Source of the DNA: DASRQK01 sp964401685
GTDB lineage: Bacteria; Bacteroidota; Bacteroidia; Sphingobacteriales; Sphingobacteriaceae
NCBI GenBank assembly: GCA_964401685.1
Contig: CAYNZH010000002.1
Location: 1-64,000 of the forward strand
Length of the DNA stretch: 64,000 nt
Direction: 5' to 3'
Shown in pieces: positions 41,895 to 51,059 of the stretch. The notes under the pieces are model-generated. The model saw only the letters and a list, made by a program, of their open reading frames with translations, was not told where the DNA came from and did no database searches. Positions within the stretch are counted from its first letter, which is position 1; each line of letters begins with the position of its first letter. Both the position numbers and the translations under genes were made by a program.

Positions 41895-43349
41895 ATGGAT
41901 AATTTGTTTTTACTTATTTTAATCCCGCTGATTGGGGCATTGGTCTTAGCTTTTGTCAAAACGGCAAAAATAGCAAAGCAGCTAGCGTTAGTTATTTCTT
42001 TGATCTCCGCGGCTGTGACTGTTCCGTTTTTGATGGGTTTTGATTCGTCAGGCGGGATGCAGTTTGAGCAGACGCTTGCCTGGCTCCCGGAACTGAATAT
42101 CTTCTTTCATATTGGCCTTGACGGGATTAGCTTGCCCTTGGTGCTTTTGACTAATTTATTAGTTCCATTGATCATTCTGGTATCTTTTTCCTATCCGTAT
42201 AAGGGCAATTTCTTTGCTTTCCTTCTTTCAATGCAGGCCGGATTATTACTGGTTTTTACAGCATTGGACGCGTTCTCCTTTTATGTAGGATGGGAGCTTG
42301 CGCTGATTCCGATTTATTTCATCAACGCGTTGTGGGGCGGTGAGAACAAGATCCGCATTAATCTAAAGTTTTTTATCTACACATTTTTGGGCAGCTTGCT
42401 GATGCTTGTGGCCATAATATACCTGAGTACTCAGGTCCCGGGTGGAGGATTTGCTCTGAGTTCTTTTTATCAGTTAAGCCTCGACGGACATGCGCAGGGC
42501 TGGGTATTTTGGGCTTTCTTCTTGGCTTTTGCAATCAAGATGCCGATTTTTCCGTTTCACACTTGGCAACCTGATACGTATACCATGTCGCCGACTTCCG
42601 GCACCATGATGCTTTCTGGGATTATGCTGAAAATGGGAGTCTACGGCCTTATCCGTTGGTTGATTCCTGTCGCCCCCCTAGGATTTGCCAGCTACGGGCT
42701 GTTAGCGCTCATTCTTTGTATTATCGGGGTGGTATACGGATCCATTATCGCCTTTAAGCAAAGTGATGCCAAGCGGCTTATTGCGTACTCCTCGTTGGCA
42801 CACGTCGGACTGATCGGTGCCGGGGTTTTTGCTTGGAATCAACACGGTTTGCAAGGTGCGATTGTCCAAATGTTCAACCACGGAATCACCGTCATTGGGT
42901 TGTTTTTGGTCGTAGATATTGTTTCACGCAGACTTCAAACAAGAGATATGAGTCAGATGGGAGGATTGGCAAAGGTTTCCCCGGCTCTTGCCGTGTTTTT
43001 TCTTGTCATCGTGATGGGTGCGGTTGGTCTTCCCATGACCCACGGTTTTATCGGAGAATTTCTCCTGCTGATGGGAATTTACCAAGTGGGTATCTGGTAC
43101 GCGATTTTTGGTGGGTTGACCCTGATTCTGGGCGCTGTATATATGTTGAGAATGTATCAGCGGATGATGTTCGGTCCCGCAGATGATAAGGCTTCTAATT
43201 TTGCCTCCTTAAAATCCAACGAATGGATCGTCCTAAGTGTTGTGACCGGGTTGATACTCGTTATCGGGATCTACCCCCAACCCTTGTTAGACCTGTCAAG
43301 CGGTGCGGTCAGCTCCCTGATAGAGCAAGTAAATGCAATGATCAAATAA
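41895..43349 (+). CDS. nuoM: NADH-quinone oxidoreductase subunit M
   Basis: The second antiporter-like proton-pumping subunit, 484 residues, about 14 transmembrane helices. Motifs: GWELALIPIYFINALWG (pumping Glu), KMPIFPFHTWQPDTYTMSP and the Lys helix KQSDAKRLIAYSSLAHVGL. It lies between nuoL (23 bp) and nuoN (18 bp). Confidence 0.97.
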   Translation: MDNLFLLILIPLIGALVLAFVKTAKIAKQLALVISLISAAVTVPFLMGFDSSGGMQFEQTLAWLPELNIFFHIGLDGISLPLVLLTNLLVPLIILVSFSYPYKGNFFAFLLSMQAGLLLVFTALDAFSFYVGWELALIPIYFINALWGGENKIRINLKFFIYTFLGSLLMLVAIIYLSTQVPGGGFALSSFYQLSLDGHAQGWVFWAFFLAFAIKMPIFPFHTWQPDTYTMSPTSGTMMLSGIMLKMGVYGLIRWLIPVAPLGFASYGLLALILCIIGVVYGSIIAFKQSDAKRLIAYSSLAHVGLIGAGVFAWNQHGLQGAIVQMFNHGITVIGLFLVVDIVSRRLQTRDMSQMGGLAKVSPALAVFFLVIVMGAVGLPMTHGFIGEFLLLMGIYQVGIWYAIFGGLTLILGAVYMLRMYQRMMFGPADDKASNFASLKSNEWIVLSVVTGLILVIGIYPQPLLDLSSGAVSSLIEQVNAMIK

Positions 43350-43367
43350 AATTATTGAAAATCAAAT

Positions 43368-44747
43368 ATGGGTGCGATTATTACACTTTCTTTACTGGCT
43401 ATTGTGGTATTATACCTGGGCCTATTTAAAGTAAAAAAGTTTTTACTACCGGTTTCGCTGGTGGGCTTGGTGGGCGCAGGCTTGTTTCTTGTGCAGGCAT
43501 GGGGTACCGAGGCCGAGCCGCTGTACAATGGAATGGTCCTGTTTGATCATTTTTCAATTGGCTTTTCCTTAGTCTGCATTGTACTAACCGCATTGGTGTT
43601 CTTGCTCGCAAAGGATTATTTTCATCGTATCAGCGAAAATGTCGCCGAATATTATACCCTTATTCTTTTTTCTCTTGTTGGTGCAGTGATCGTGACATCT
43701 TTTCACAACCTTTCCATGCTTTTTATTGGCTTGGAAATCATGTCGGTGGCCCTGTATATTCTCGCGGGCATAAGGAAAAGAGATTTCGCCTCGAACGAGG
43801 CCGCGCTTAAATACTTTTTGATGGGTGCGTTCTCGACCGGATTTTTACTCTTCGGAATTACGCTGATTTATGGAGCAAGCGGTTCTTTTGACCTCGCTGC
43901 GATCCATCAATATGTGGTAAACAATCCCACTGGCCTTCCGAGCATATTATATGTTGGAATTCTACTTTTAATCATAGGACTTACGTTCAAAGTCGGCGCA
44001 GCGCCATTTCATTTCTGGACTCCGGATGTCTACGATGGCGCCCCTACGCTTATCACCACCTTTATGAGTACTGTCGTCAAGACAGCCGCTTTCGCTGGAT
44101 TCTTGCGCCTGTTTTTGTTTTCCTTCACTCCTTTACAGGAGTTCTGGATGCCTGTGATGCTAGTGATTACAATTGTAACTTTGTTTATTGGAAACATCAC
44201 CGCTCTGGTTCAACACAGCGTCAAGCGAATGCTTGCCTATTCCAGTATTTCCCATGCGGGTTACATGTTGTTCGGAATCGTCGCGATAGGTGCTTCGTCA
44301 TCAGGTGCGGTTTTAATGTACGCAACAGCGTATTCACTGGCATCTATCATTGCTTTCGGAAGTTTGATACTAGTCAAGCGGGATACCGGAAGTGATGATT
44401 TTGAAGCCTACAATGGTTTGGGCAAAAAGAACCCTATTTTAGCGGCGTCCGTCACGATTGCGATGCTTTCCTTGGCTGGTATACCTCTTACTGCTGGATT
44501 CATAGGTAAATTTCTAGTTTTTGCATCAGCGATGAGCGATTATCAGGTGTTATTGATCGTGCTTGCAGTATTGAATGCTGCAATCGGCGTGTATTATTAT
44601 TTCAAGTTGATAGTCGCGATGTATTTCAAACCAGCCGAACGCGAGCATATCCCTGTTTCACCAAGCTATAAATTTGTTTTTATTGCGTCTGTGATTTTGA
44701 TTTTGGCAGCTGGTGTATTCCCCGCTTGGTTTACGGGTATTATCTAG
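43368..44747 (+). CDS. nuoN: NADH-quinone oxidoreductase subunit N
   Basis: The third antiporter-like subunit, 459 residues, about 14 transmembrane helices. Motifs: GLEIMSVALYILAGIRKRD (here Glu), KVGAAPFHFWTPDVYDGAPT and VQHSVKRMLAYSSISHAGYM. It is the last gene of the operon. Its stop TAG shares a palindromic CTAG with the stop of the convergent ktrA-like gene, so no space is left for a terminator between them. Confidence 0.97.
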   Translation: MGAIITLSLLAIVVLYLGLFKVKKFLLPVSLVGLVGAGLFLVQAWGTEAEPLYNGMVLFDHFSIGFSLVCIVLTALVFLLAKDYFHRISENVAEYYTLILFSLVGAVIVTSFHNLSMLFIGLEIMSVALYILAGIRKRDFASNEAALKYFLMGAFSTGFLLFGITLIYGASGSFDLAAIHQYVVNNPTGLPSILYVGILLLIIGLTFKVGAAPFHFWTPDVYDGAPTLITTFMSTVVKTAAFAGFLRLFLFSFTPLQEFWMPVMLVITIVTLFIGNITALVQHSVKRMLAYSSISHAGYMLFGIVAIGASSSGAVLMYATAYSLASIIAFGSLILVKRDTGSDDFEAYNGLGKKNPILAASVTIAMLSLAGIPLTAGFIGKFLVFASAMSDYQVLLIVLAVLNAAIGVYYYFKLIVAMYFKPAEREHIPVSPSYKFVFIASVILILAAGVFPAWFTGII

Positions 44748-45421
44748 TCTCCTTTTTCTATCAGGCGGTGAATGTTTCTCGATTCCCCAAACAGGACGAG
44801 AATATCGTTTTCCTGCAATAGCGTCTCGGAGGTTGCGATGCCTGAGGCTACGTTCTCTTTTCTCTGTCCCTGTGCATGATTGGAGTTGAGCGTAGTGAGG
44901 ACGATGACTTGGTATCGGTTGGTGATATCGGCCTCTTTGAGCGTCATTCCTATATATTTTCTGGGGACCTTGGTTTCTATGATACTATAGTGCTCTGAAA
45001 TTTTGAAGGAGTCTACGATATCCATGTTGTCGAGTCTCAGCGCAAGTCTTTGGGCGGCATCCTCCTCGGGCATGATATATTCCTCTATTTCCATTGCCTC
45101 CAAAACCGTTTTTTGCAAATCCGACACGACCCGACCTATGATTCGCCCGACCCTCAGATTTTTCAACAGCGCTGTGGTGAGAAGCGAGGCGCCTTCATCT
45201 TCTCCGATTGCAACAACTACGGCATCTGCATCTTTTAGTGGGAGCGAACGCATAGCATCAACGTCAGTCGAATCCATGCAAACAGTATGCGTGATTTTCT
45301 CTTTCAGTTGCTCAACCCTTGCCATGGCATTGTCCACACCGATAACCTCATGACCTTGTTCGGTCAATTGAATGGCTAGCGATCTGCCAAAATTTCCAAG
45401 TCCTAAAATAATGTATTTCAT
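44744..45421 (-). CDS. ktrA: Ktr/Trk potassium uptake regulatory subunit (RCK protein)
   Basis: A 225-residue cytoplasmic gating protein for the adjacent K+ channel. The N-terminal Rossmann (RCK_N/TrkA-N) domain begins KYIILGLGNFGRSLAIQL and has the acidic end-of-strand VIGVDNA, indicating NAD/ATP/ADP binding. The C-terminal RCK_C domain covers about 135-225 (VPRKYIGMTLKEADITNRYQ). One RCK repeat pair means KtrA rather than the duplicated TrkA. The gene follows ktrB by 15 bp in the same direction. Confidence 0.94.
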   Translation of the reverse strand: MKYIILGLGNFGRSLAIQLTEQGHEVIGVDNAMARVEQLKEKITHTVCMDSTDVDAMRSLPLKDADAVVVAIGEDEGASLLTTALLKNLRVGRIIGRVVSDLQKTVLEAMEIEEYIMPEEDAAQRLALRLDNMDIVDSFKISEHYSIIETKVPRKYIGMTLKEADITNRYQVIVLTTLNSNHAQGQRKENVASGIATSETLLQENDILVLFGESRNIHRLIEKGD

Positions 45422-45436
45422 ACAAGAGATTTTTGA

Positions 45437-47182
45437 TTAAAATAATACCTGCTCTTTGGGATACGAGTAGCTTTTGTTTTTGAAATCTTTGACTAGGGCC
45501 ACTAGAATTGTCAAAAGCCCGACCCTTCCTAGAAACATACTCAAGGTAATAATGATTTTTCCTTCGTCATTGAGCAATGGAGTGGCACCCAGGCTCAGTC
45601 CGCAGGTCGCATAAGCAGAGATTGACTCGAAAACGATCGCTCTGAGACTTAGATGACCATTGGTCAGGGTGAGAAGAAAAATACACGTTCCTATTGCGAT
45701 GAGGGATAGTACTATGATAGCAAATGCCTTGGTAATGGATTCATTTGACACCTTACGGTGAAAAACCTCTACTTTGCCTTTACCTCTCGCAAGACTGTAA
45801 ATGCTCAGCAGCGCAACACTAAAGGTCGTTGTTTTGATTCCACCACCTGTAGAGCCTGGCGAGGCGCCTATCCACATCAGGATGAGGAAGCTCAGAAGTA
45901 GTGGCAATGAAAAGGCCTGCATTTCACCTAGGGCAAATCCTGTTGTACGTGCGCTATTGCCCATAAATATTGATGCAATTAGTTTTCTGAAAAAACCTTG
46001 ATGTTCTCCGAGCTGTCCGTTGTATTCGAATACTAAAACCATCCCCGTGGAAACTATAATCAATATCCCCATAGTCCACGCCATCAAACGCGCATTGAAA
46101 CTAAAAATCCACGGCTTTTTCTTTATTTTTTCTGCCCAGAAAAGATGTCGGAAACCACTGATGACACGAAATTTTAGATAGGTGTAAAGGTTGAAAAATA
46201 TGGCAAATCCCATTCCTCCTACGAGAAATAAACAAGTCAAAATCAGCTGAATGCCATAATTAAATTTGATGATGGGATTCTGCGCTCCACTGTCCAATAT
46301 GCTGAATCCGGCATTGCAGAACGCTGAAACAGCATGAAATACCGCGACGAATAGTCGGTCGTTCTGGCTGCTAAACGTTTCTGCCGGCAATTGCGCATAG
46401 ATAATTACGGCTCCGATTGCCTCGCAAATCAAAGTTAAAGAAATAATCTTGAGCAGTGTGTTGATCACGTTTCCGATCTTGTCCTGGCCAAGGATCTGTC
46501 CGTACATGAGCTGATTTTTATACGAAAATCCACCTGAGAAGAAATAGCCAAAAAATCCAGTGAAAGTCAGGATTCCCAACCCTCCGAGCTGAATGAGAAT
46601 CAACAATATGACTTGGCCAAACCGGGTCAGCTCGCTAGATACGTCCAATACGGAGAGCCCGGTAATGCTCACCGCGCTTGTCGCCATAAATAACGCATCC
46701 ACAAAAGAGAGCGAGATGTTGCGCGTACTGTTCGGCAACATAAACAAGAAAGCGCCCAAAACAATCAACAGCAGAAAGCTCAGCACAAAGAGTATGGTCG
46801 GATTGAAGTAGAGACTGTCAAAAAACAAGCTATTCTTAGAGATTTCGGTCAGCGTGAGGAGAAAAACCGCCAGATACATTAGATTGACTTCTCCGGAGAT
46901 CAAGACGCCGAGTCCTAAGACCAAAACCCCAATATTGCTCCAGGACCTGGGGCTGATTTTGCCTTCCGCAAAAATTGAGCCCACAGTGAGCAGTGCGCAG
47001 GCAGAAAACAAAAGATAAAATACCCAGGCCACGGGATCAGCAAGGGAAAGATCAAAAAAGCGAAGCTGACTGTGACCCAGATGAAAAAGCAAAAGAAGCG
47101 ATCCCAGCAAACTCAGGTACAGCTGGATCTGATCAAGCGCACGCCGTCTATACTTGAAAATATATTTTATTAATCCCAACAT
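45437..47182 (-). CDS. ktrB: Ktr/Trk-type potassium transporter, membrane subunit
   Basis: The K+-translocating subunit of the TrkH/KtrB family, 581 residues. The channel core begins at about residue 127 (NPTILFVLSFLLL) and has four pore loops with selectivity-type Gly: ATSAVSITGLSVL, AVSAFCNAGFSIL, GNSARTTGFALG, SAYATCGLSLG. Ahead of it is an extra N-terminal stretch of about 125 residues with around four hydrophobic helices that Bacillus KtrB does not have. It probably works with the RCK subunit 15 bp downstream in sodium- or proton-coupled K+ uptake. Confidence 0.94.
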   Translation of the reverse strand: MLGLIKYIFKYRRRALDQIQLYLSLLGSLLLLFHLGHSQLRFFDLSLADPVAWVFYLLFSACALLTVGSIFAEGKISPRSWSNIGVLVLGLGVLISGEVNLMYLAVFLLTLTEISKNSLFFDSLYFNPTILFVLSFLLLIVLGAFLFMLPNSTRNISLSFVDALFMATSAVSITGLSVLDVSSELTRFGQVILLILIQLGGLGILTFTGFFGYFFSGGFSYKNQLMYGQILGQDKIGNVINTLLKIISLTLICEAIGAVIIYAQLPAETFSSQNDRLFVAVFHAVSAFCNAGFSILDSGAQNPIIKFNYGIQLILTCLFLVGGMGFAIFFNLYTYLKFRVISGFRHLFWAEKIKKKPWIFSFNARLMAWTMGILIIVSTGMVLVFEYNGQLGEHQGFFRKLIASIFMGNSARTTGFALGEMQAFSLPLLLSFLILMWIGASPGSTGGGIKTTTFSVALLSIYSLARGKGKVEVFHRKVSNESITKAFAIIVLSLIAIGTCIFLLTLTNGHLSLRAIVFESISAYATCGLSLGATPLLNDEGKIIITLSMFLGRVGLLTILVALVKDFKNKSYSYPKEQVLF

Positions 47183-47222
47183 ATTCTCAGTCTACGACTT
47201 TTTCAATTTTATTGTTTTTGGC

Positions 47223-48275
47223 CTATCTGGCTATTAATGCGATCTCAAACAGTTTACTCCAATTTTTACCTGTAACAAAGAGTCTTTCTTGTGCCCGGTC
47301 ATATGCTATTCCGTTCAATTCGTGATCGTAGGGCAAATTTTGCGCTTCTGGGAATAGGCCGATCAAGTTGATCTCGCCCTCGACCGCACCGGTTTTTGGA
47401 TCGATGATCACAATTATATTTTCCTGATATACATTGGCATAAATCTTCCCGTCTATATATTCCAACTCATTGAGCTCGGACCGAGGGCCGCGGTGATCAA
47501 ACACCTCCTTGATCTCAGTCTCCTCAAACGTGTCCTTATTCAGGAAATATAGTCTATTAGATCCGTCCGAAACGATGAGTTGGGTGCCGTCAAAACAAAT
47601 TCCCCAGCCCTCCTTGAAACTACCGTAACTGAATTCGCCTATTTTCCCCAGGGTGGCTCGATCATAGACAAAAGCCTTGTTTTCCATCCAGGTCAGTTGA
47701 ATGACCCTGTCGTCGACTATGGTCAGCCCTTCACCGAAATACTCGTTTCCCAGGGAGACCTTCTTGATGATTTCGCCGGTGTTGAGATCGACTTGTCGTA
47801 TTGAGGAGCGTCCATCGTACTGCCCAGTACTCTCGAAAAGAACCCCATTGTGATATTCCAACCCCTGGGTAAAGGCTGTGTTATCATGTGGATATTCGCG
47901 AACAACATTAAAACCGAACTTTTTCGCCGGCGGAGGGGTAAATTTTATCTGACTGGTCTTAACAGTTTCCCGGCCCTCGTGAAATGCTGTAATTTTCAGC
48001 GATTTGTTTCCAAATGACCAGTTTTCAGTGGAGAGGTCCAAGGAGTCGGTCCCTGAAATAGTGGTCAGATGCTCACCATCGAGGCTGTAATTTACCGAAT
48101 CTATTGAGTCTTCGTTTCCCCCAAAGTCGAGTTTTATGGTCAAAGGTCTGCCTGAATGAACAGTTGTCCCACTTTTGGGATAGGCTATTTCTATCCGAGA
48201 TGCTTTTTGCGTACCATCACAGGACAGGTTAACTGACATCCAGACCGCAACTATAATTATGGAAATTCTCCTCAT
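47223..48275 (-). CDS. glutaminyl-peptide cyclotransferase-like lipoprotein
   Basis: 350 residues. The N-terminus MRRISIIIVAVWMSVNLSC is a lipoprotein signal (Cys about residue 19). An Ig-like domain covers about 25-105 (IEIAYPKSGTTVHSGRPL). A five-bladed beta-propeller of the plant-type glutamine cyclotransferase family covers about 115-350 (YPHDNTAFTQGLEYHNGVLF, STGQYDGRSSIRQVDL, ELNELEYIDGKIYANVY). It forms pyroglutamate at N-termini of exported proteins. The frame extends to a TTG at 48284, but that overlaps a TAAGTTTG promoter box, so ATG 48275 is chosen. ktrB lies 40 bp downstream. Confidence 0.92.
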   Translation of the reverse strand: MRRISIIIVAVWMSVNLSCDGTQKASRIEIAYPKSGTTVHSGRPLTIKLDFGGNEDSIDSVNYSLDGEHLTTISGTDSLDLSTENWSFGNKSLKITAFHEGRETVKTSQIKFTPPPAKKFGFNVVREYPHDNTAFTQGLEYHNGVLFESTGQYDGRSSIRQVDLNTGEIIKKVSLGNEYFGEGLTIVDDRVIQLTWMENKAFVYDRATLGKIGEFSYGSFKEGWGICFDGTQLIVSDGSNRLYFLNKDTFEETEIKEVFDHRGPRSELNELEYIDGKIYANVYQENIIVIIDPKTGAVEGEINLIGLFPEAQNLPYDHELNGIAYDRAQERLFVTGKNWSKLFEIALIAR

Positions 48276-48281
48276 GGTATA

Positions 48282-48311
48282 CAAACTTAATTAACTTTTC
48301 TAAAAACTCAA
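48282..48311 (-). promoter_or_regulatory. promoter TTG-N19-TAAGTTTG
   Basis: On the minus strand TTG (48311-48309) and TAAGTTTG (48289-48282) are 19 nt apart, a full consensus match. The box ends 6 nt before the ATG at 48275, so the transcript would begin 2-3 nt before the start codon. Confidence 0.6.
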
Positions 48312-48322
48312 TGGGTTTAAGT

Positions 48323-48688
48323 TTAATCTGGCCAAAAAGCATCCATGATAAGTGATATTTCTGGCTTTTTGGACTCCTTTTCCCAGTTGACCGCAACAAT
48401 GTCAAAGCGAATTTCCGAATAGTTTTTGTAATATGCTAGAAAAGCCGATGCAGCACGCGCTAACGTAGACCGTTTTGAGTGATTTACGGCTTCTGAAGGG
48501 CATCCATATTCGAGGCTGCGCCGGGTTTTTACTTCAACAAAAACTAAAACTCCATCCTTTTCAGCGATAAAATCCACTTCCAGACGCTTGTATTTCCAGT
48601 TTCTAAACAATATCTTATAATTGTTTCTCGATAAAAATGCAGCCGCATAATCCTCACCCTGTCTGCCCGTCTCCAAATGCTTGGCCAT
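48323..48688 (-). CDS. yraN: YraN/UPF0102 family protein (endonuclease-like fold)
   Basis: 121 residues with the family pattern: GRQGEDYAAAFLSRNNYKIL, the restriction-endonuclease-like core LEVDFIAEKDGVLVFVEVKTR (landmark; acidic D-x...ExK motif), and RFDIVAVNW. The D-ExK layout suggests metal-dependent nuclease chemistry, but the biological role is not settled. It lies 10 bp after dnaG in the same direction, as in many Bacteroidota. Confidence 0.93.
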   Translation of the reverse strand: MAKHLETGRQGEDYAAAFLSRNNYKILFRNWKYKRLEVDFIAEKDGVLVFVEVKTRRSLEYGCPSEAVNHSKRSTLARAASAFLAYYKNYSEIRFDIVAVNWEKESKKPEISLIMDAFWPD

Positions 48689-48698
48689 TTCCCTGTCC

Positions 48699-50354
48699 TT
48701 ATTTCAATACGATAGTTCCTAGTTTTTCTGCAAGGATCTTGAGACTTTCCTGCAATTTTTGATATTCAGTGATCAGAATTTCGATGTCCTGATCGTTTTT
48801 TTCGTTTTTTATCTGCTCTCTTACACCTGAGATCTTTTGTTCTAAATGCCTTTTCTGCATTCTGTAGACCGTTGTGTACACGAGTTCCTTCAGATGATCC
48901 CTTTCCTCTGAAACATGGATGTTTCTTTTATCATCTTGCCATTTAGGGCTCAAGGTGTACTTTGAGGACAATAAGGAAATGGCAAGACCGGCAATTTCAG
49001 GGTTTAAGTGAGAAGTAAAAACCCTATCCTCTGGCAATTTTTGCTGGTCGATATATCCTTGGTAAATCGCTAAGATTGCGGCTGCCGTCGTATCCTCAAT
49101 CGGGATTCCTTTGATGGAATTGATCAATAAAGGGGCGACAGGCAACCCTGAATCATCGTCCCAATCGGCAATGACCTGCCCGTAGGTGAGTAATACACGC
49201 ACAAACTCCCGTTCCTGTAGCGTTTTTGTGTCTATTTTCTCGGGTAATGGCTGAGGATCAAAAGGGGTTTCTTCAGGAGATTCGGTTCTCGTCAAAGAAG
49301 TTGGCCTGCCTGATACTGGATCCTGGTCACCACTGCGCGCTAACTTCTGCCGTTCCTTAATCCTCATTTTATTCAATTCGGAGAGCAACACCCTTTCCTC
49401 TATGTCTAGAAGTTGACTGCATTCCCGAATGAAAACTGAAACTTTGATCTCGTCGGGAATCAATGCAATGCTTTCTACAACCTCTCGAATGGTCTCTGCT
49501 CTCTTTATGGGATCGTTTTTGGCCTCTGCCAGCAGGACCCGAGTCTTGAAAAAGACGAAATCTTCCTCTTTATCCTCCAGGTAACGTTGCATGGCTGTTG
49601 ATCCATTCTTTCTTATATACGAATCCGGATCCTCACCATCTTCAAAGAGTAATACTTTGACGTTCAATCCCTCTTTCAGTAAGAGGTCTGTTCCCCGGAG
49701 CGCCGCTTTGATACCCGCCGAATCTCCGTCATAAAGTATAGTGACATTTTTGGTAAATCTGGAGATCAAACGAATCTGGCCCGAAGTCAATGCGGTCCCC
49801 GAAGACGAAACTACGTTTTCAATGCCGGCCTGATGCATTGCGATCACATCTGCATAGCCCTCAACCAAATAGCACTTATCAGCNNNNNNNNNNNNNNNNN
49901 NNNNNNNNNNNNNNNNNNNNNNNNNNNNNNNNNNNNNNNNNNNNNNNNNNNNNNNNNNNNNNNNNNNNNNNNNNNNNNNNNNNAAGTATTGTCCCGCCCA
50001 GTTAGTCACGATCAGCAAGCTCTCCCGGTGGTCTTTCACCAATAGTTGTTCTTCAGTCTGTTCGCTCTCCTGGATTTCGATGTGATACTTCTTGGCTAGA
50101 AATCGAATCGCTTCGGGATAATTGTACTTCTCATGCTCCATGATGAAGCGAATAGCGTCTCCCCCTGCGCCACAGCCAAAACACTTGTAGATACCTTTGC
50201 TTACAGACACATGAAAAGAAGGTGTTTTTTCATTATGGAAAGGACATAACCCGGTCAAAGATGTGCCCCTTTTCTTCAGATCCACAAACTCCCCAACCAC
50301 CTCCTCAATATGAGCAGCGTCCAGCACCTTATCTATGGTCTCCTGCTTTATCAA
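48699..50354 (-). CDS. dnaG: DNA primase, interrupted by assembly gap
   Basis: Makes RNA primers for replication. An N-terminal CHC2 zinc finger (LCPFHNEKTPSFHVS and KGIYKCFGCGAGGDAIRF) and the TOPRIM core (YLVEGYADVIAMHQAG, ILYDGDSAGIKAA, DGEDPDSYI) are intact, followed by a helicase-binding C-terminal region. 100 N (49884-49983) sit between residue ~124 and ~157. In E. coli DnaG the EGYMD Glu is residue 265; here it is near 166 in the N-filled frame, so about 100 further residues are missing from the assembly. The promoter lies at 50381-50411. Confidence 0.95.
   Translation of the reverse strand: MIKQETIDKVLDAAHIEEVVGEFVDLKKRGTSLTGLCPFHNEKTPSFHVSVSKGIYKCFGCGAGGDAIRFIMEHEKYNYPEAIRFLAKKYHIEIQESEQTEEQLLVKDHRESLLIVTNWAGQYXXXXXXXXXXXXXXXXXXXXXXXXXXXXXXXXXXADKCYLVEGYADVIAMHQAGIENVVSSSGTALTSGQIRLISRFTKNVTILYDGDSAGIKAALRGTDLLLKEGLNVKVLLFEDGEDPDSYIRKNGSTAMQRYLEDKEEDFVFFKTRVLLAEAKNDPIKRAETIREVVESIALIPDEIKVSVFIRECSQLLDIEERVLLSELNKMRIKERQKLARSGDQDPVSGRPTSLTRTESPEETPFDPQPLPEKIDTKTLQEREFVRVLLTYGQVIADWDDDSGLPVAPLLINSIKGIPIEDTTAAAILAIYQGYIDQQKLPEDRVFTSHLNPEIAGLAISLLSSKYTLSPKWQDDKRNIHVSEERDHLKELVYTTVYRMQKRHLEQKISGVREQIKNEKNDQDIEILITEYQKLQESLKILAEKLGTIVLK
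49884..49983. other. assembly gap (100 N)
   Basis: Exactly 100 undetermined bases, a placeholder. It lies within dnaG and probably stands for roughly 400 bp (inference from the distance between the zinc finger and TOPRIM motifs). Confidence 0.98.
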
Positions 50355-50380
50355 ATTTCTATTTTGGCTTGATTTGTCTA

Positions 50381-50411
50381 CAAAGTTAATAAAATTATAT
50401 CATTAGGCAAA
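50381..50411 (-). promoter_or_regulatory. dnaG promoter: TTTG-N19-TAACTTTG
   Basis: On the minus strand TTTG (50411-50408) and TAACTTTG (50388-50381) are 19 nt apart. The -33 element overlaps the last codons of trmB. A 26-nt stretch separates the -7 box from the dnaG ATG. Confidence 0.65.
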
Positions 50412-51053
50412 ATTCCAGCGGACATAATTAATGTTCTTCTTTATGTCTAAGTACTTTTTTTCGTAATACGTTTTGATCGAAAGCGTGTCGTCCAGACCTG
50501 GCCAGTTATAAAGATCAGCTGTCTTTGCCCCAATATCTGCCTGCATGGAACTCAGCACCTCCAACGTGTACGCGAAAAGACCATCATCATCCGTTTTAAG
50601 ATGAAGCGTGCCGTTTTTTACCAATAAGTTGCGGAATTTTTGTTGAAAGGTCGGATTGGTAAGCCTTTTCTTTTCCCGGCTCAGCTGGGGTTGAGGATCC
50701 GGGAAAGTAATCCAAATTTCTGAGATCTCAGCGTTTTCAAAATAATCCTGTATCCATTCGATTTTCGTCCGAAGGAAGGCCACATTAGAAATTCCTTGGT
50801 CCAGTGCCTGTTTGGCCCCAGTCCAAATACGATTTCCCTTATAGTCAACCCCAATAAAATTGCGATCAGGGAATTTTTTCGCCAGGTTGACTGTGTACTC
50901 CCCCTTTCCACAGGCGAGTTCGAGAACGATTGGGTTTTGATTTTTGAAATGTTCCTCTGCCCACTTTCCCTTGAGTGGCTTGCCTTCGTCAAGCTGAAAT
51001 ACATGAGGAAAAGTCGATATTTCCGCGAATTTCCTTAATTTATCCTTTCCCAT
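50403..51053 (-). CDS. trmB: tRNA (guanine-N7)-methyltransferase
   Basis: Methylates guanine 46 of tRNAs using S-adenosylmethionine; 216 residues, Rossmann fold. The SAM-binding motif is VLELACGKGEYTVNLAKKFP near residues 44-63, with NFIGVDYKG following. The catalytic region is ITFPDPQPQLSREKKRLTNP, where the more usual FPDPWPKKRH string is altered but the FPDP core is kept. It starts 6 bp after the peptidase gene ends, in the purD-peptidase-trmB unit. Confidence 0.93.
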   Translation of the reverse strand: MGKDKLRKFAEISTFPHVFQLDEGKPLKGKWAEEHFKNQNPIVLELACGKGEYTVNLAKKFPDRNFIGVDYKGNRIWTGAKQALDQGISNVAFLRTKIEWIQDYFENAEISEIWITFPDPQPQLSREKKRLTNPTFQQKFRNLLVKNGTLHLKTDDDGLFAYTLEVLSSMQADIGAKTADLYNWPGLDDTLSIKTYYEKKYLDIKKNINYVRWNFA

Positions 51054-51059
51054 TTAAAT

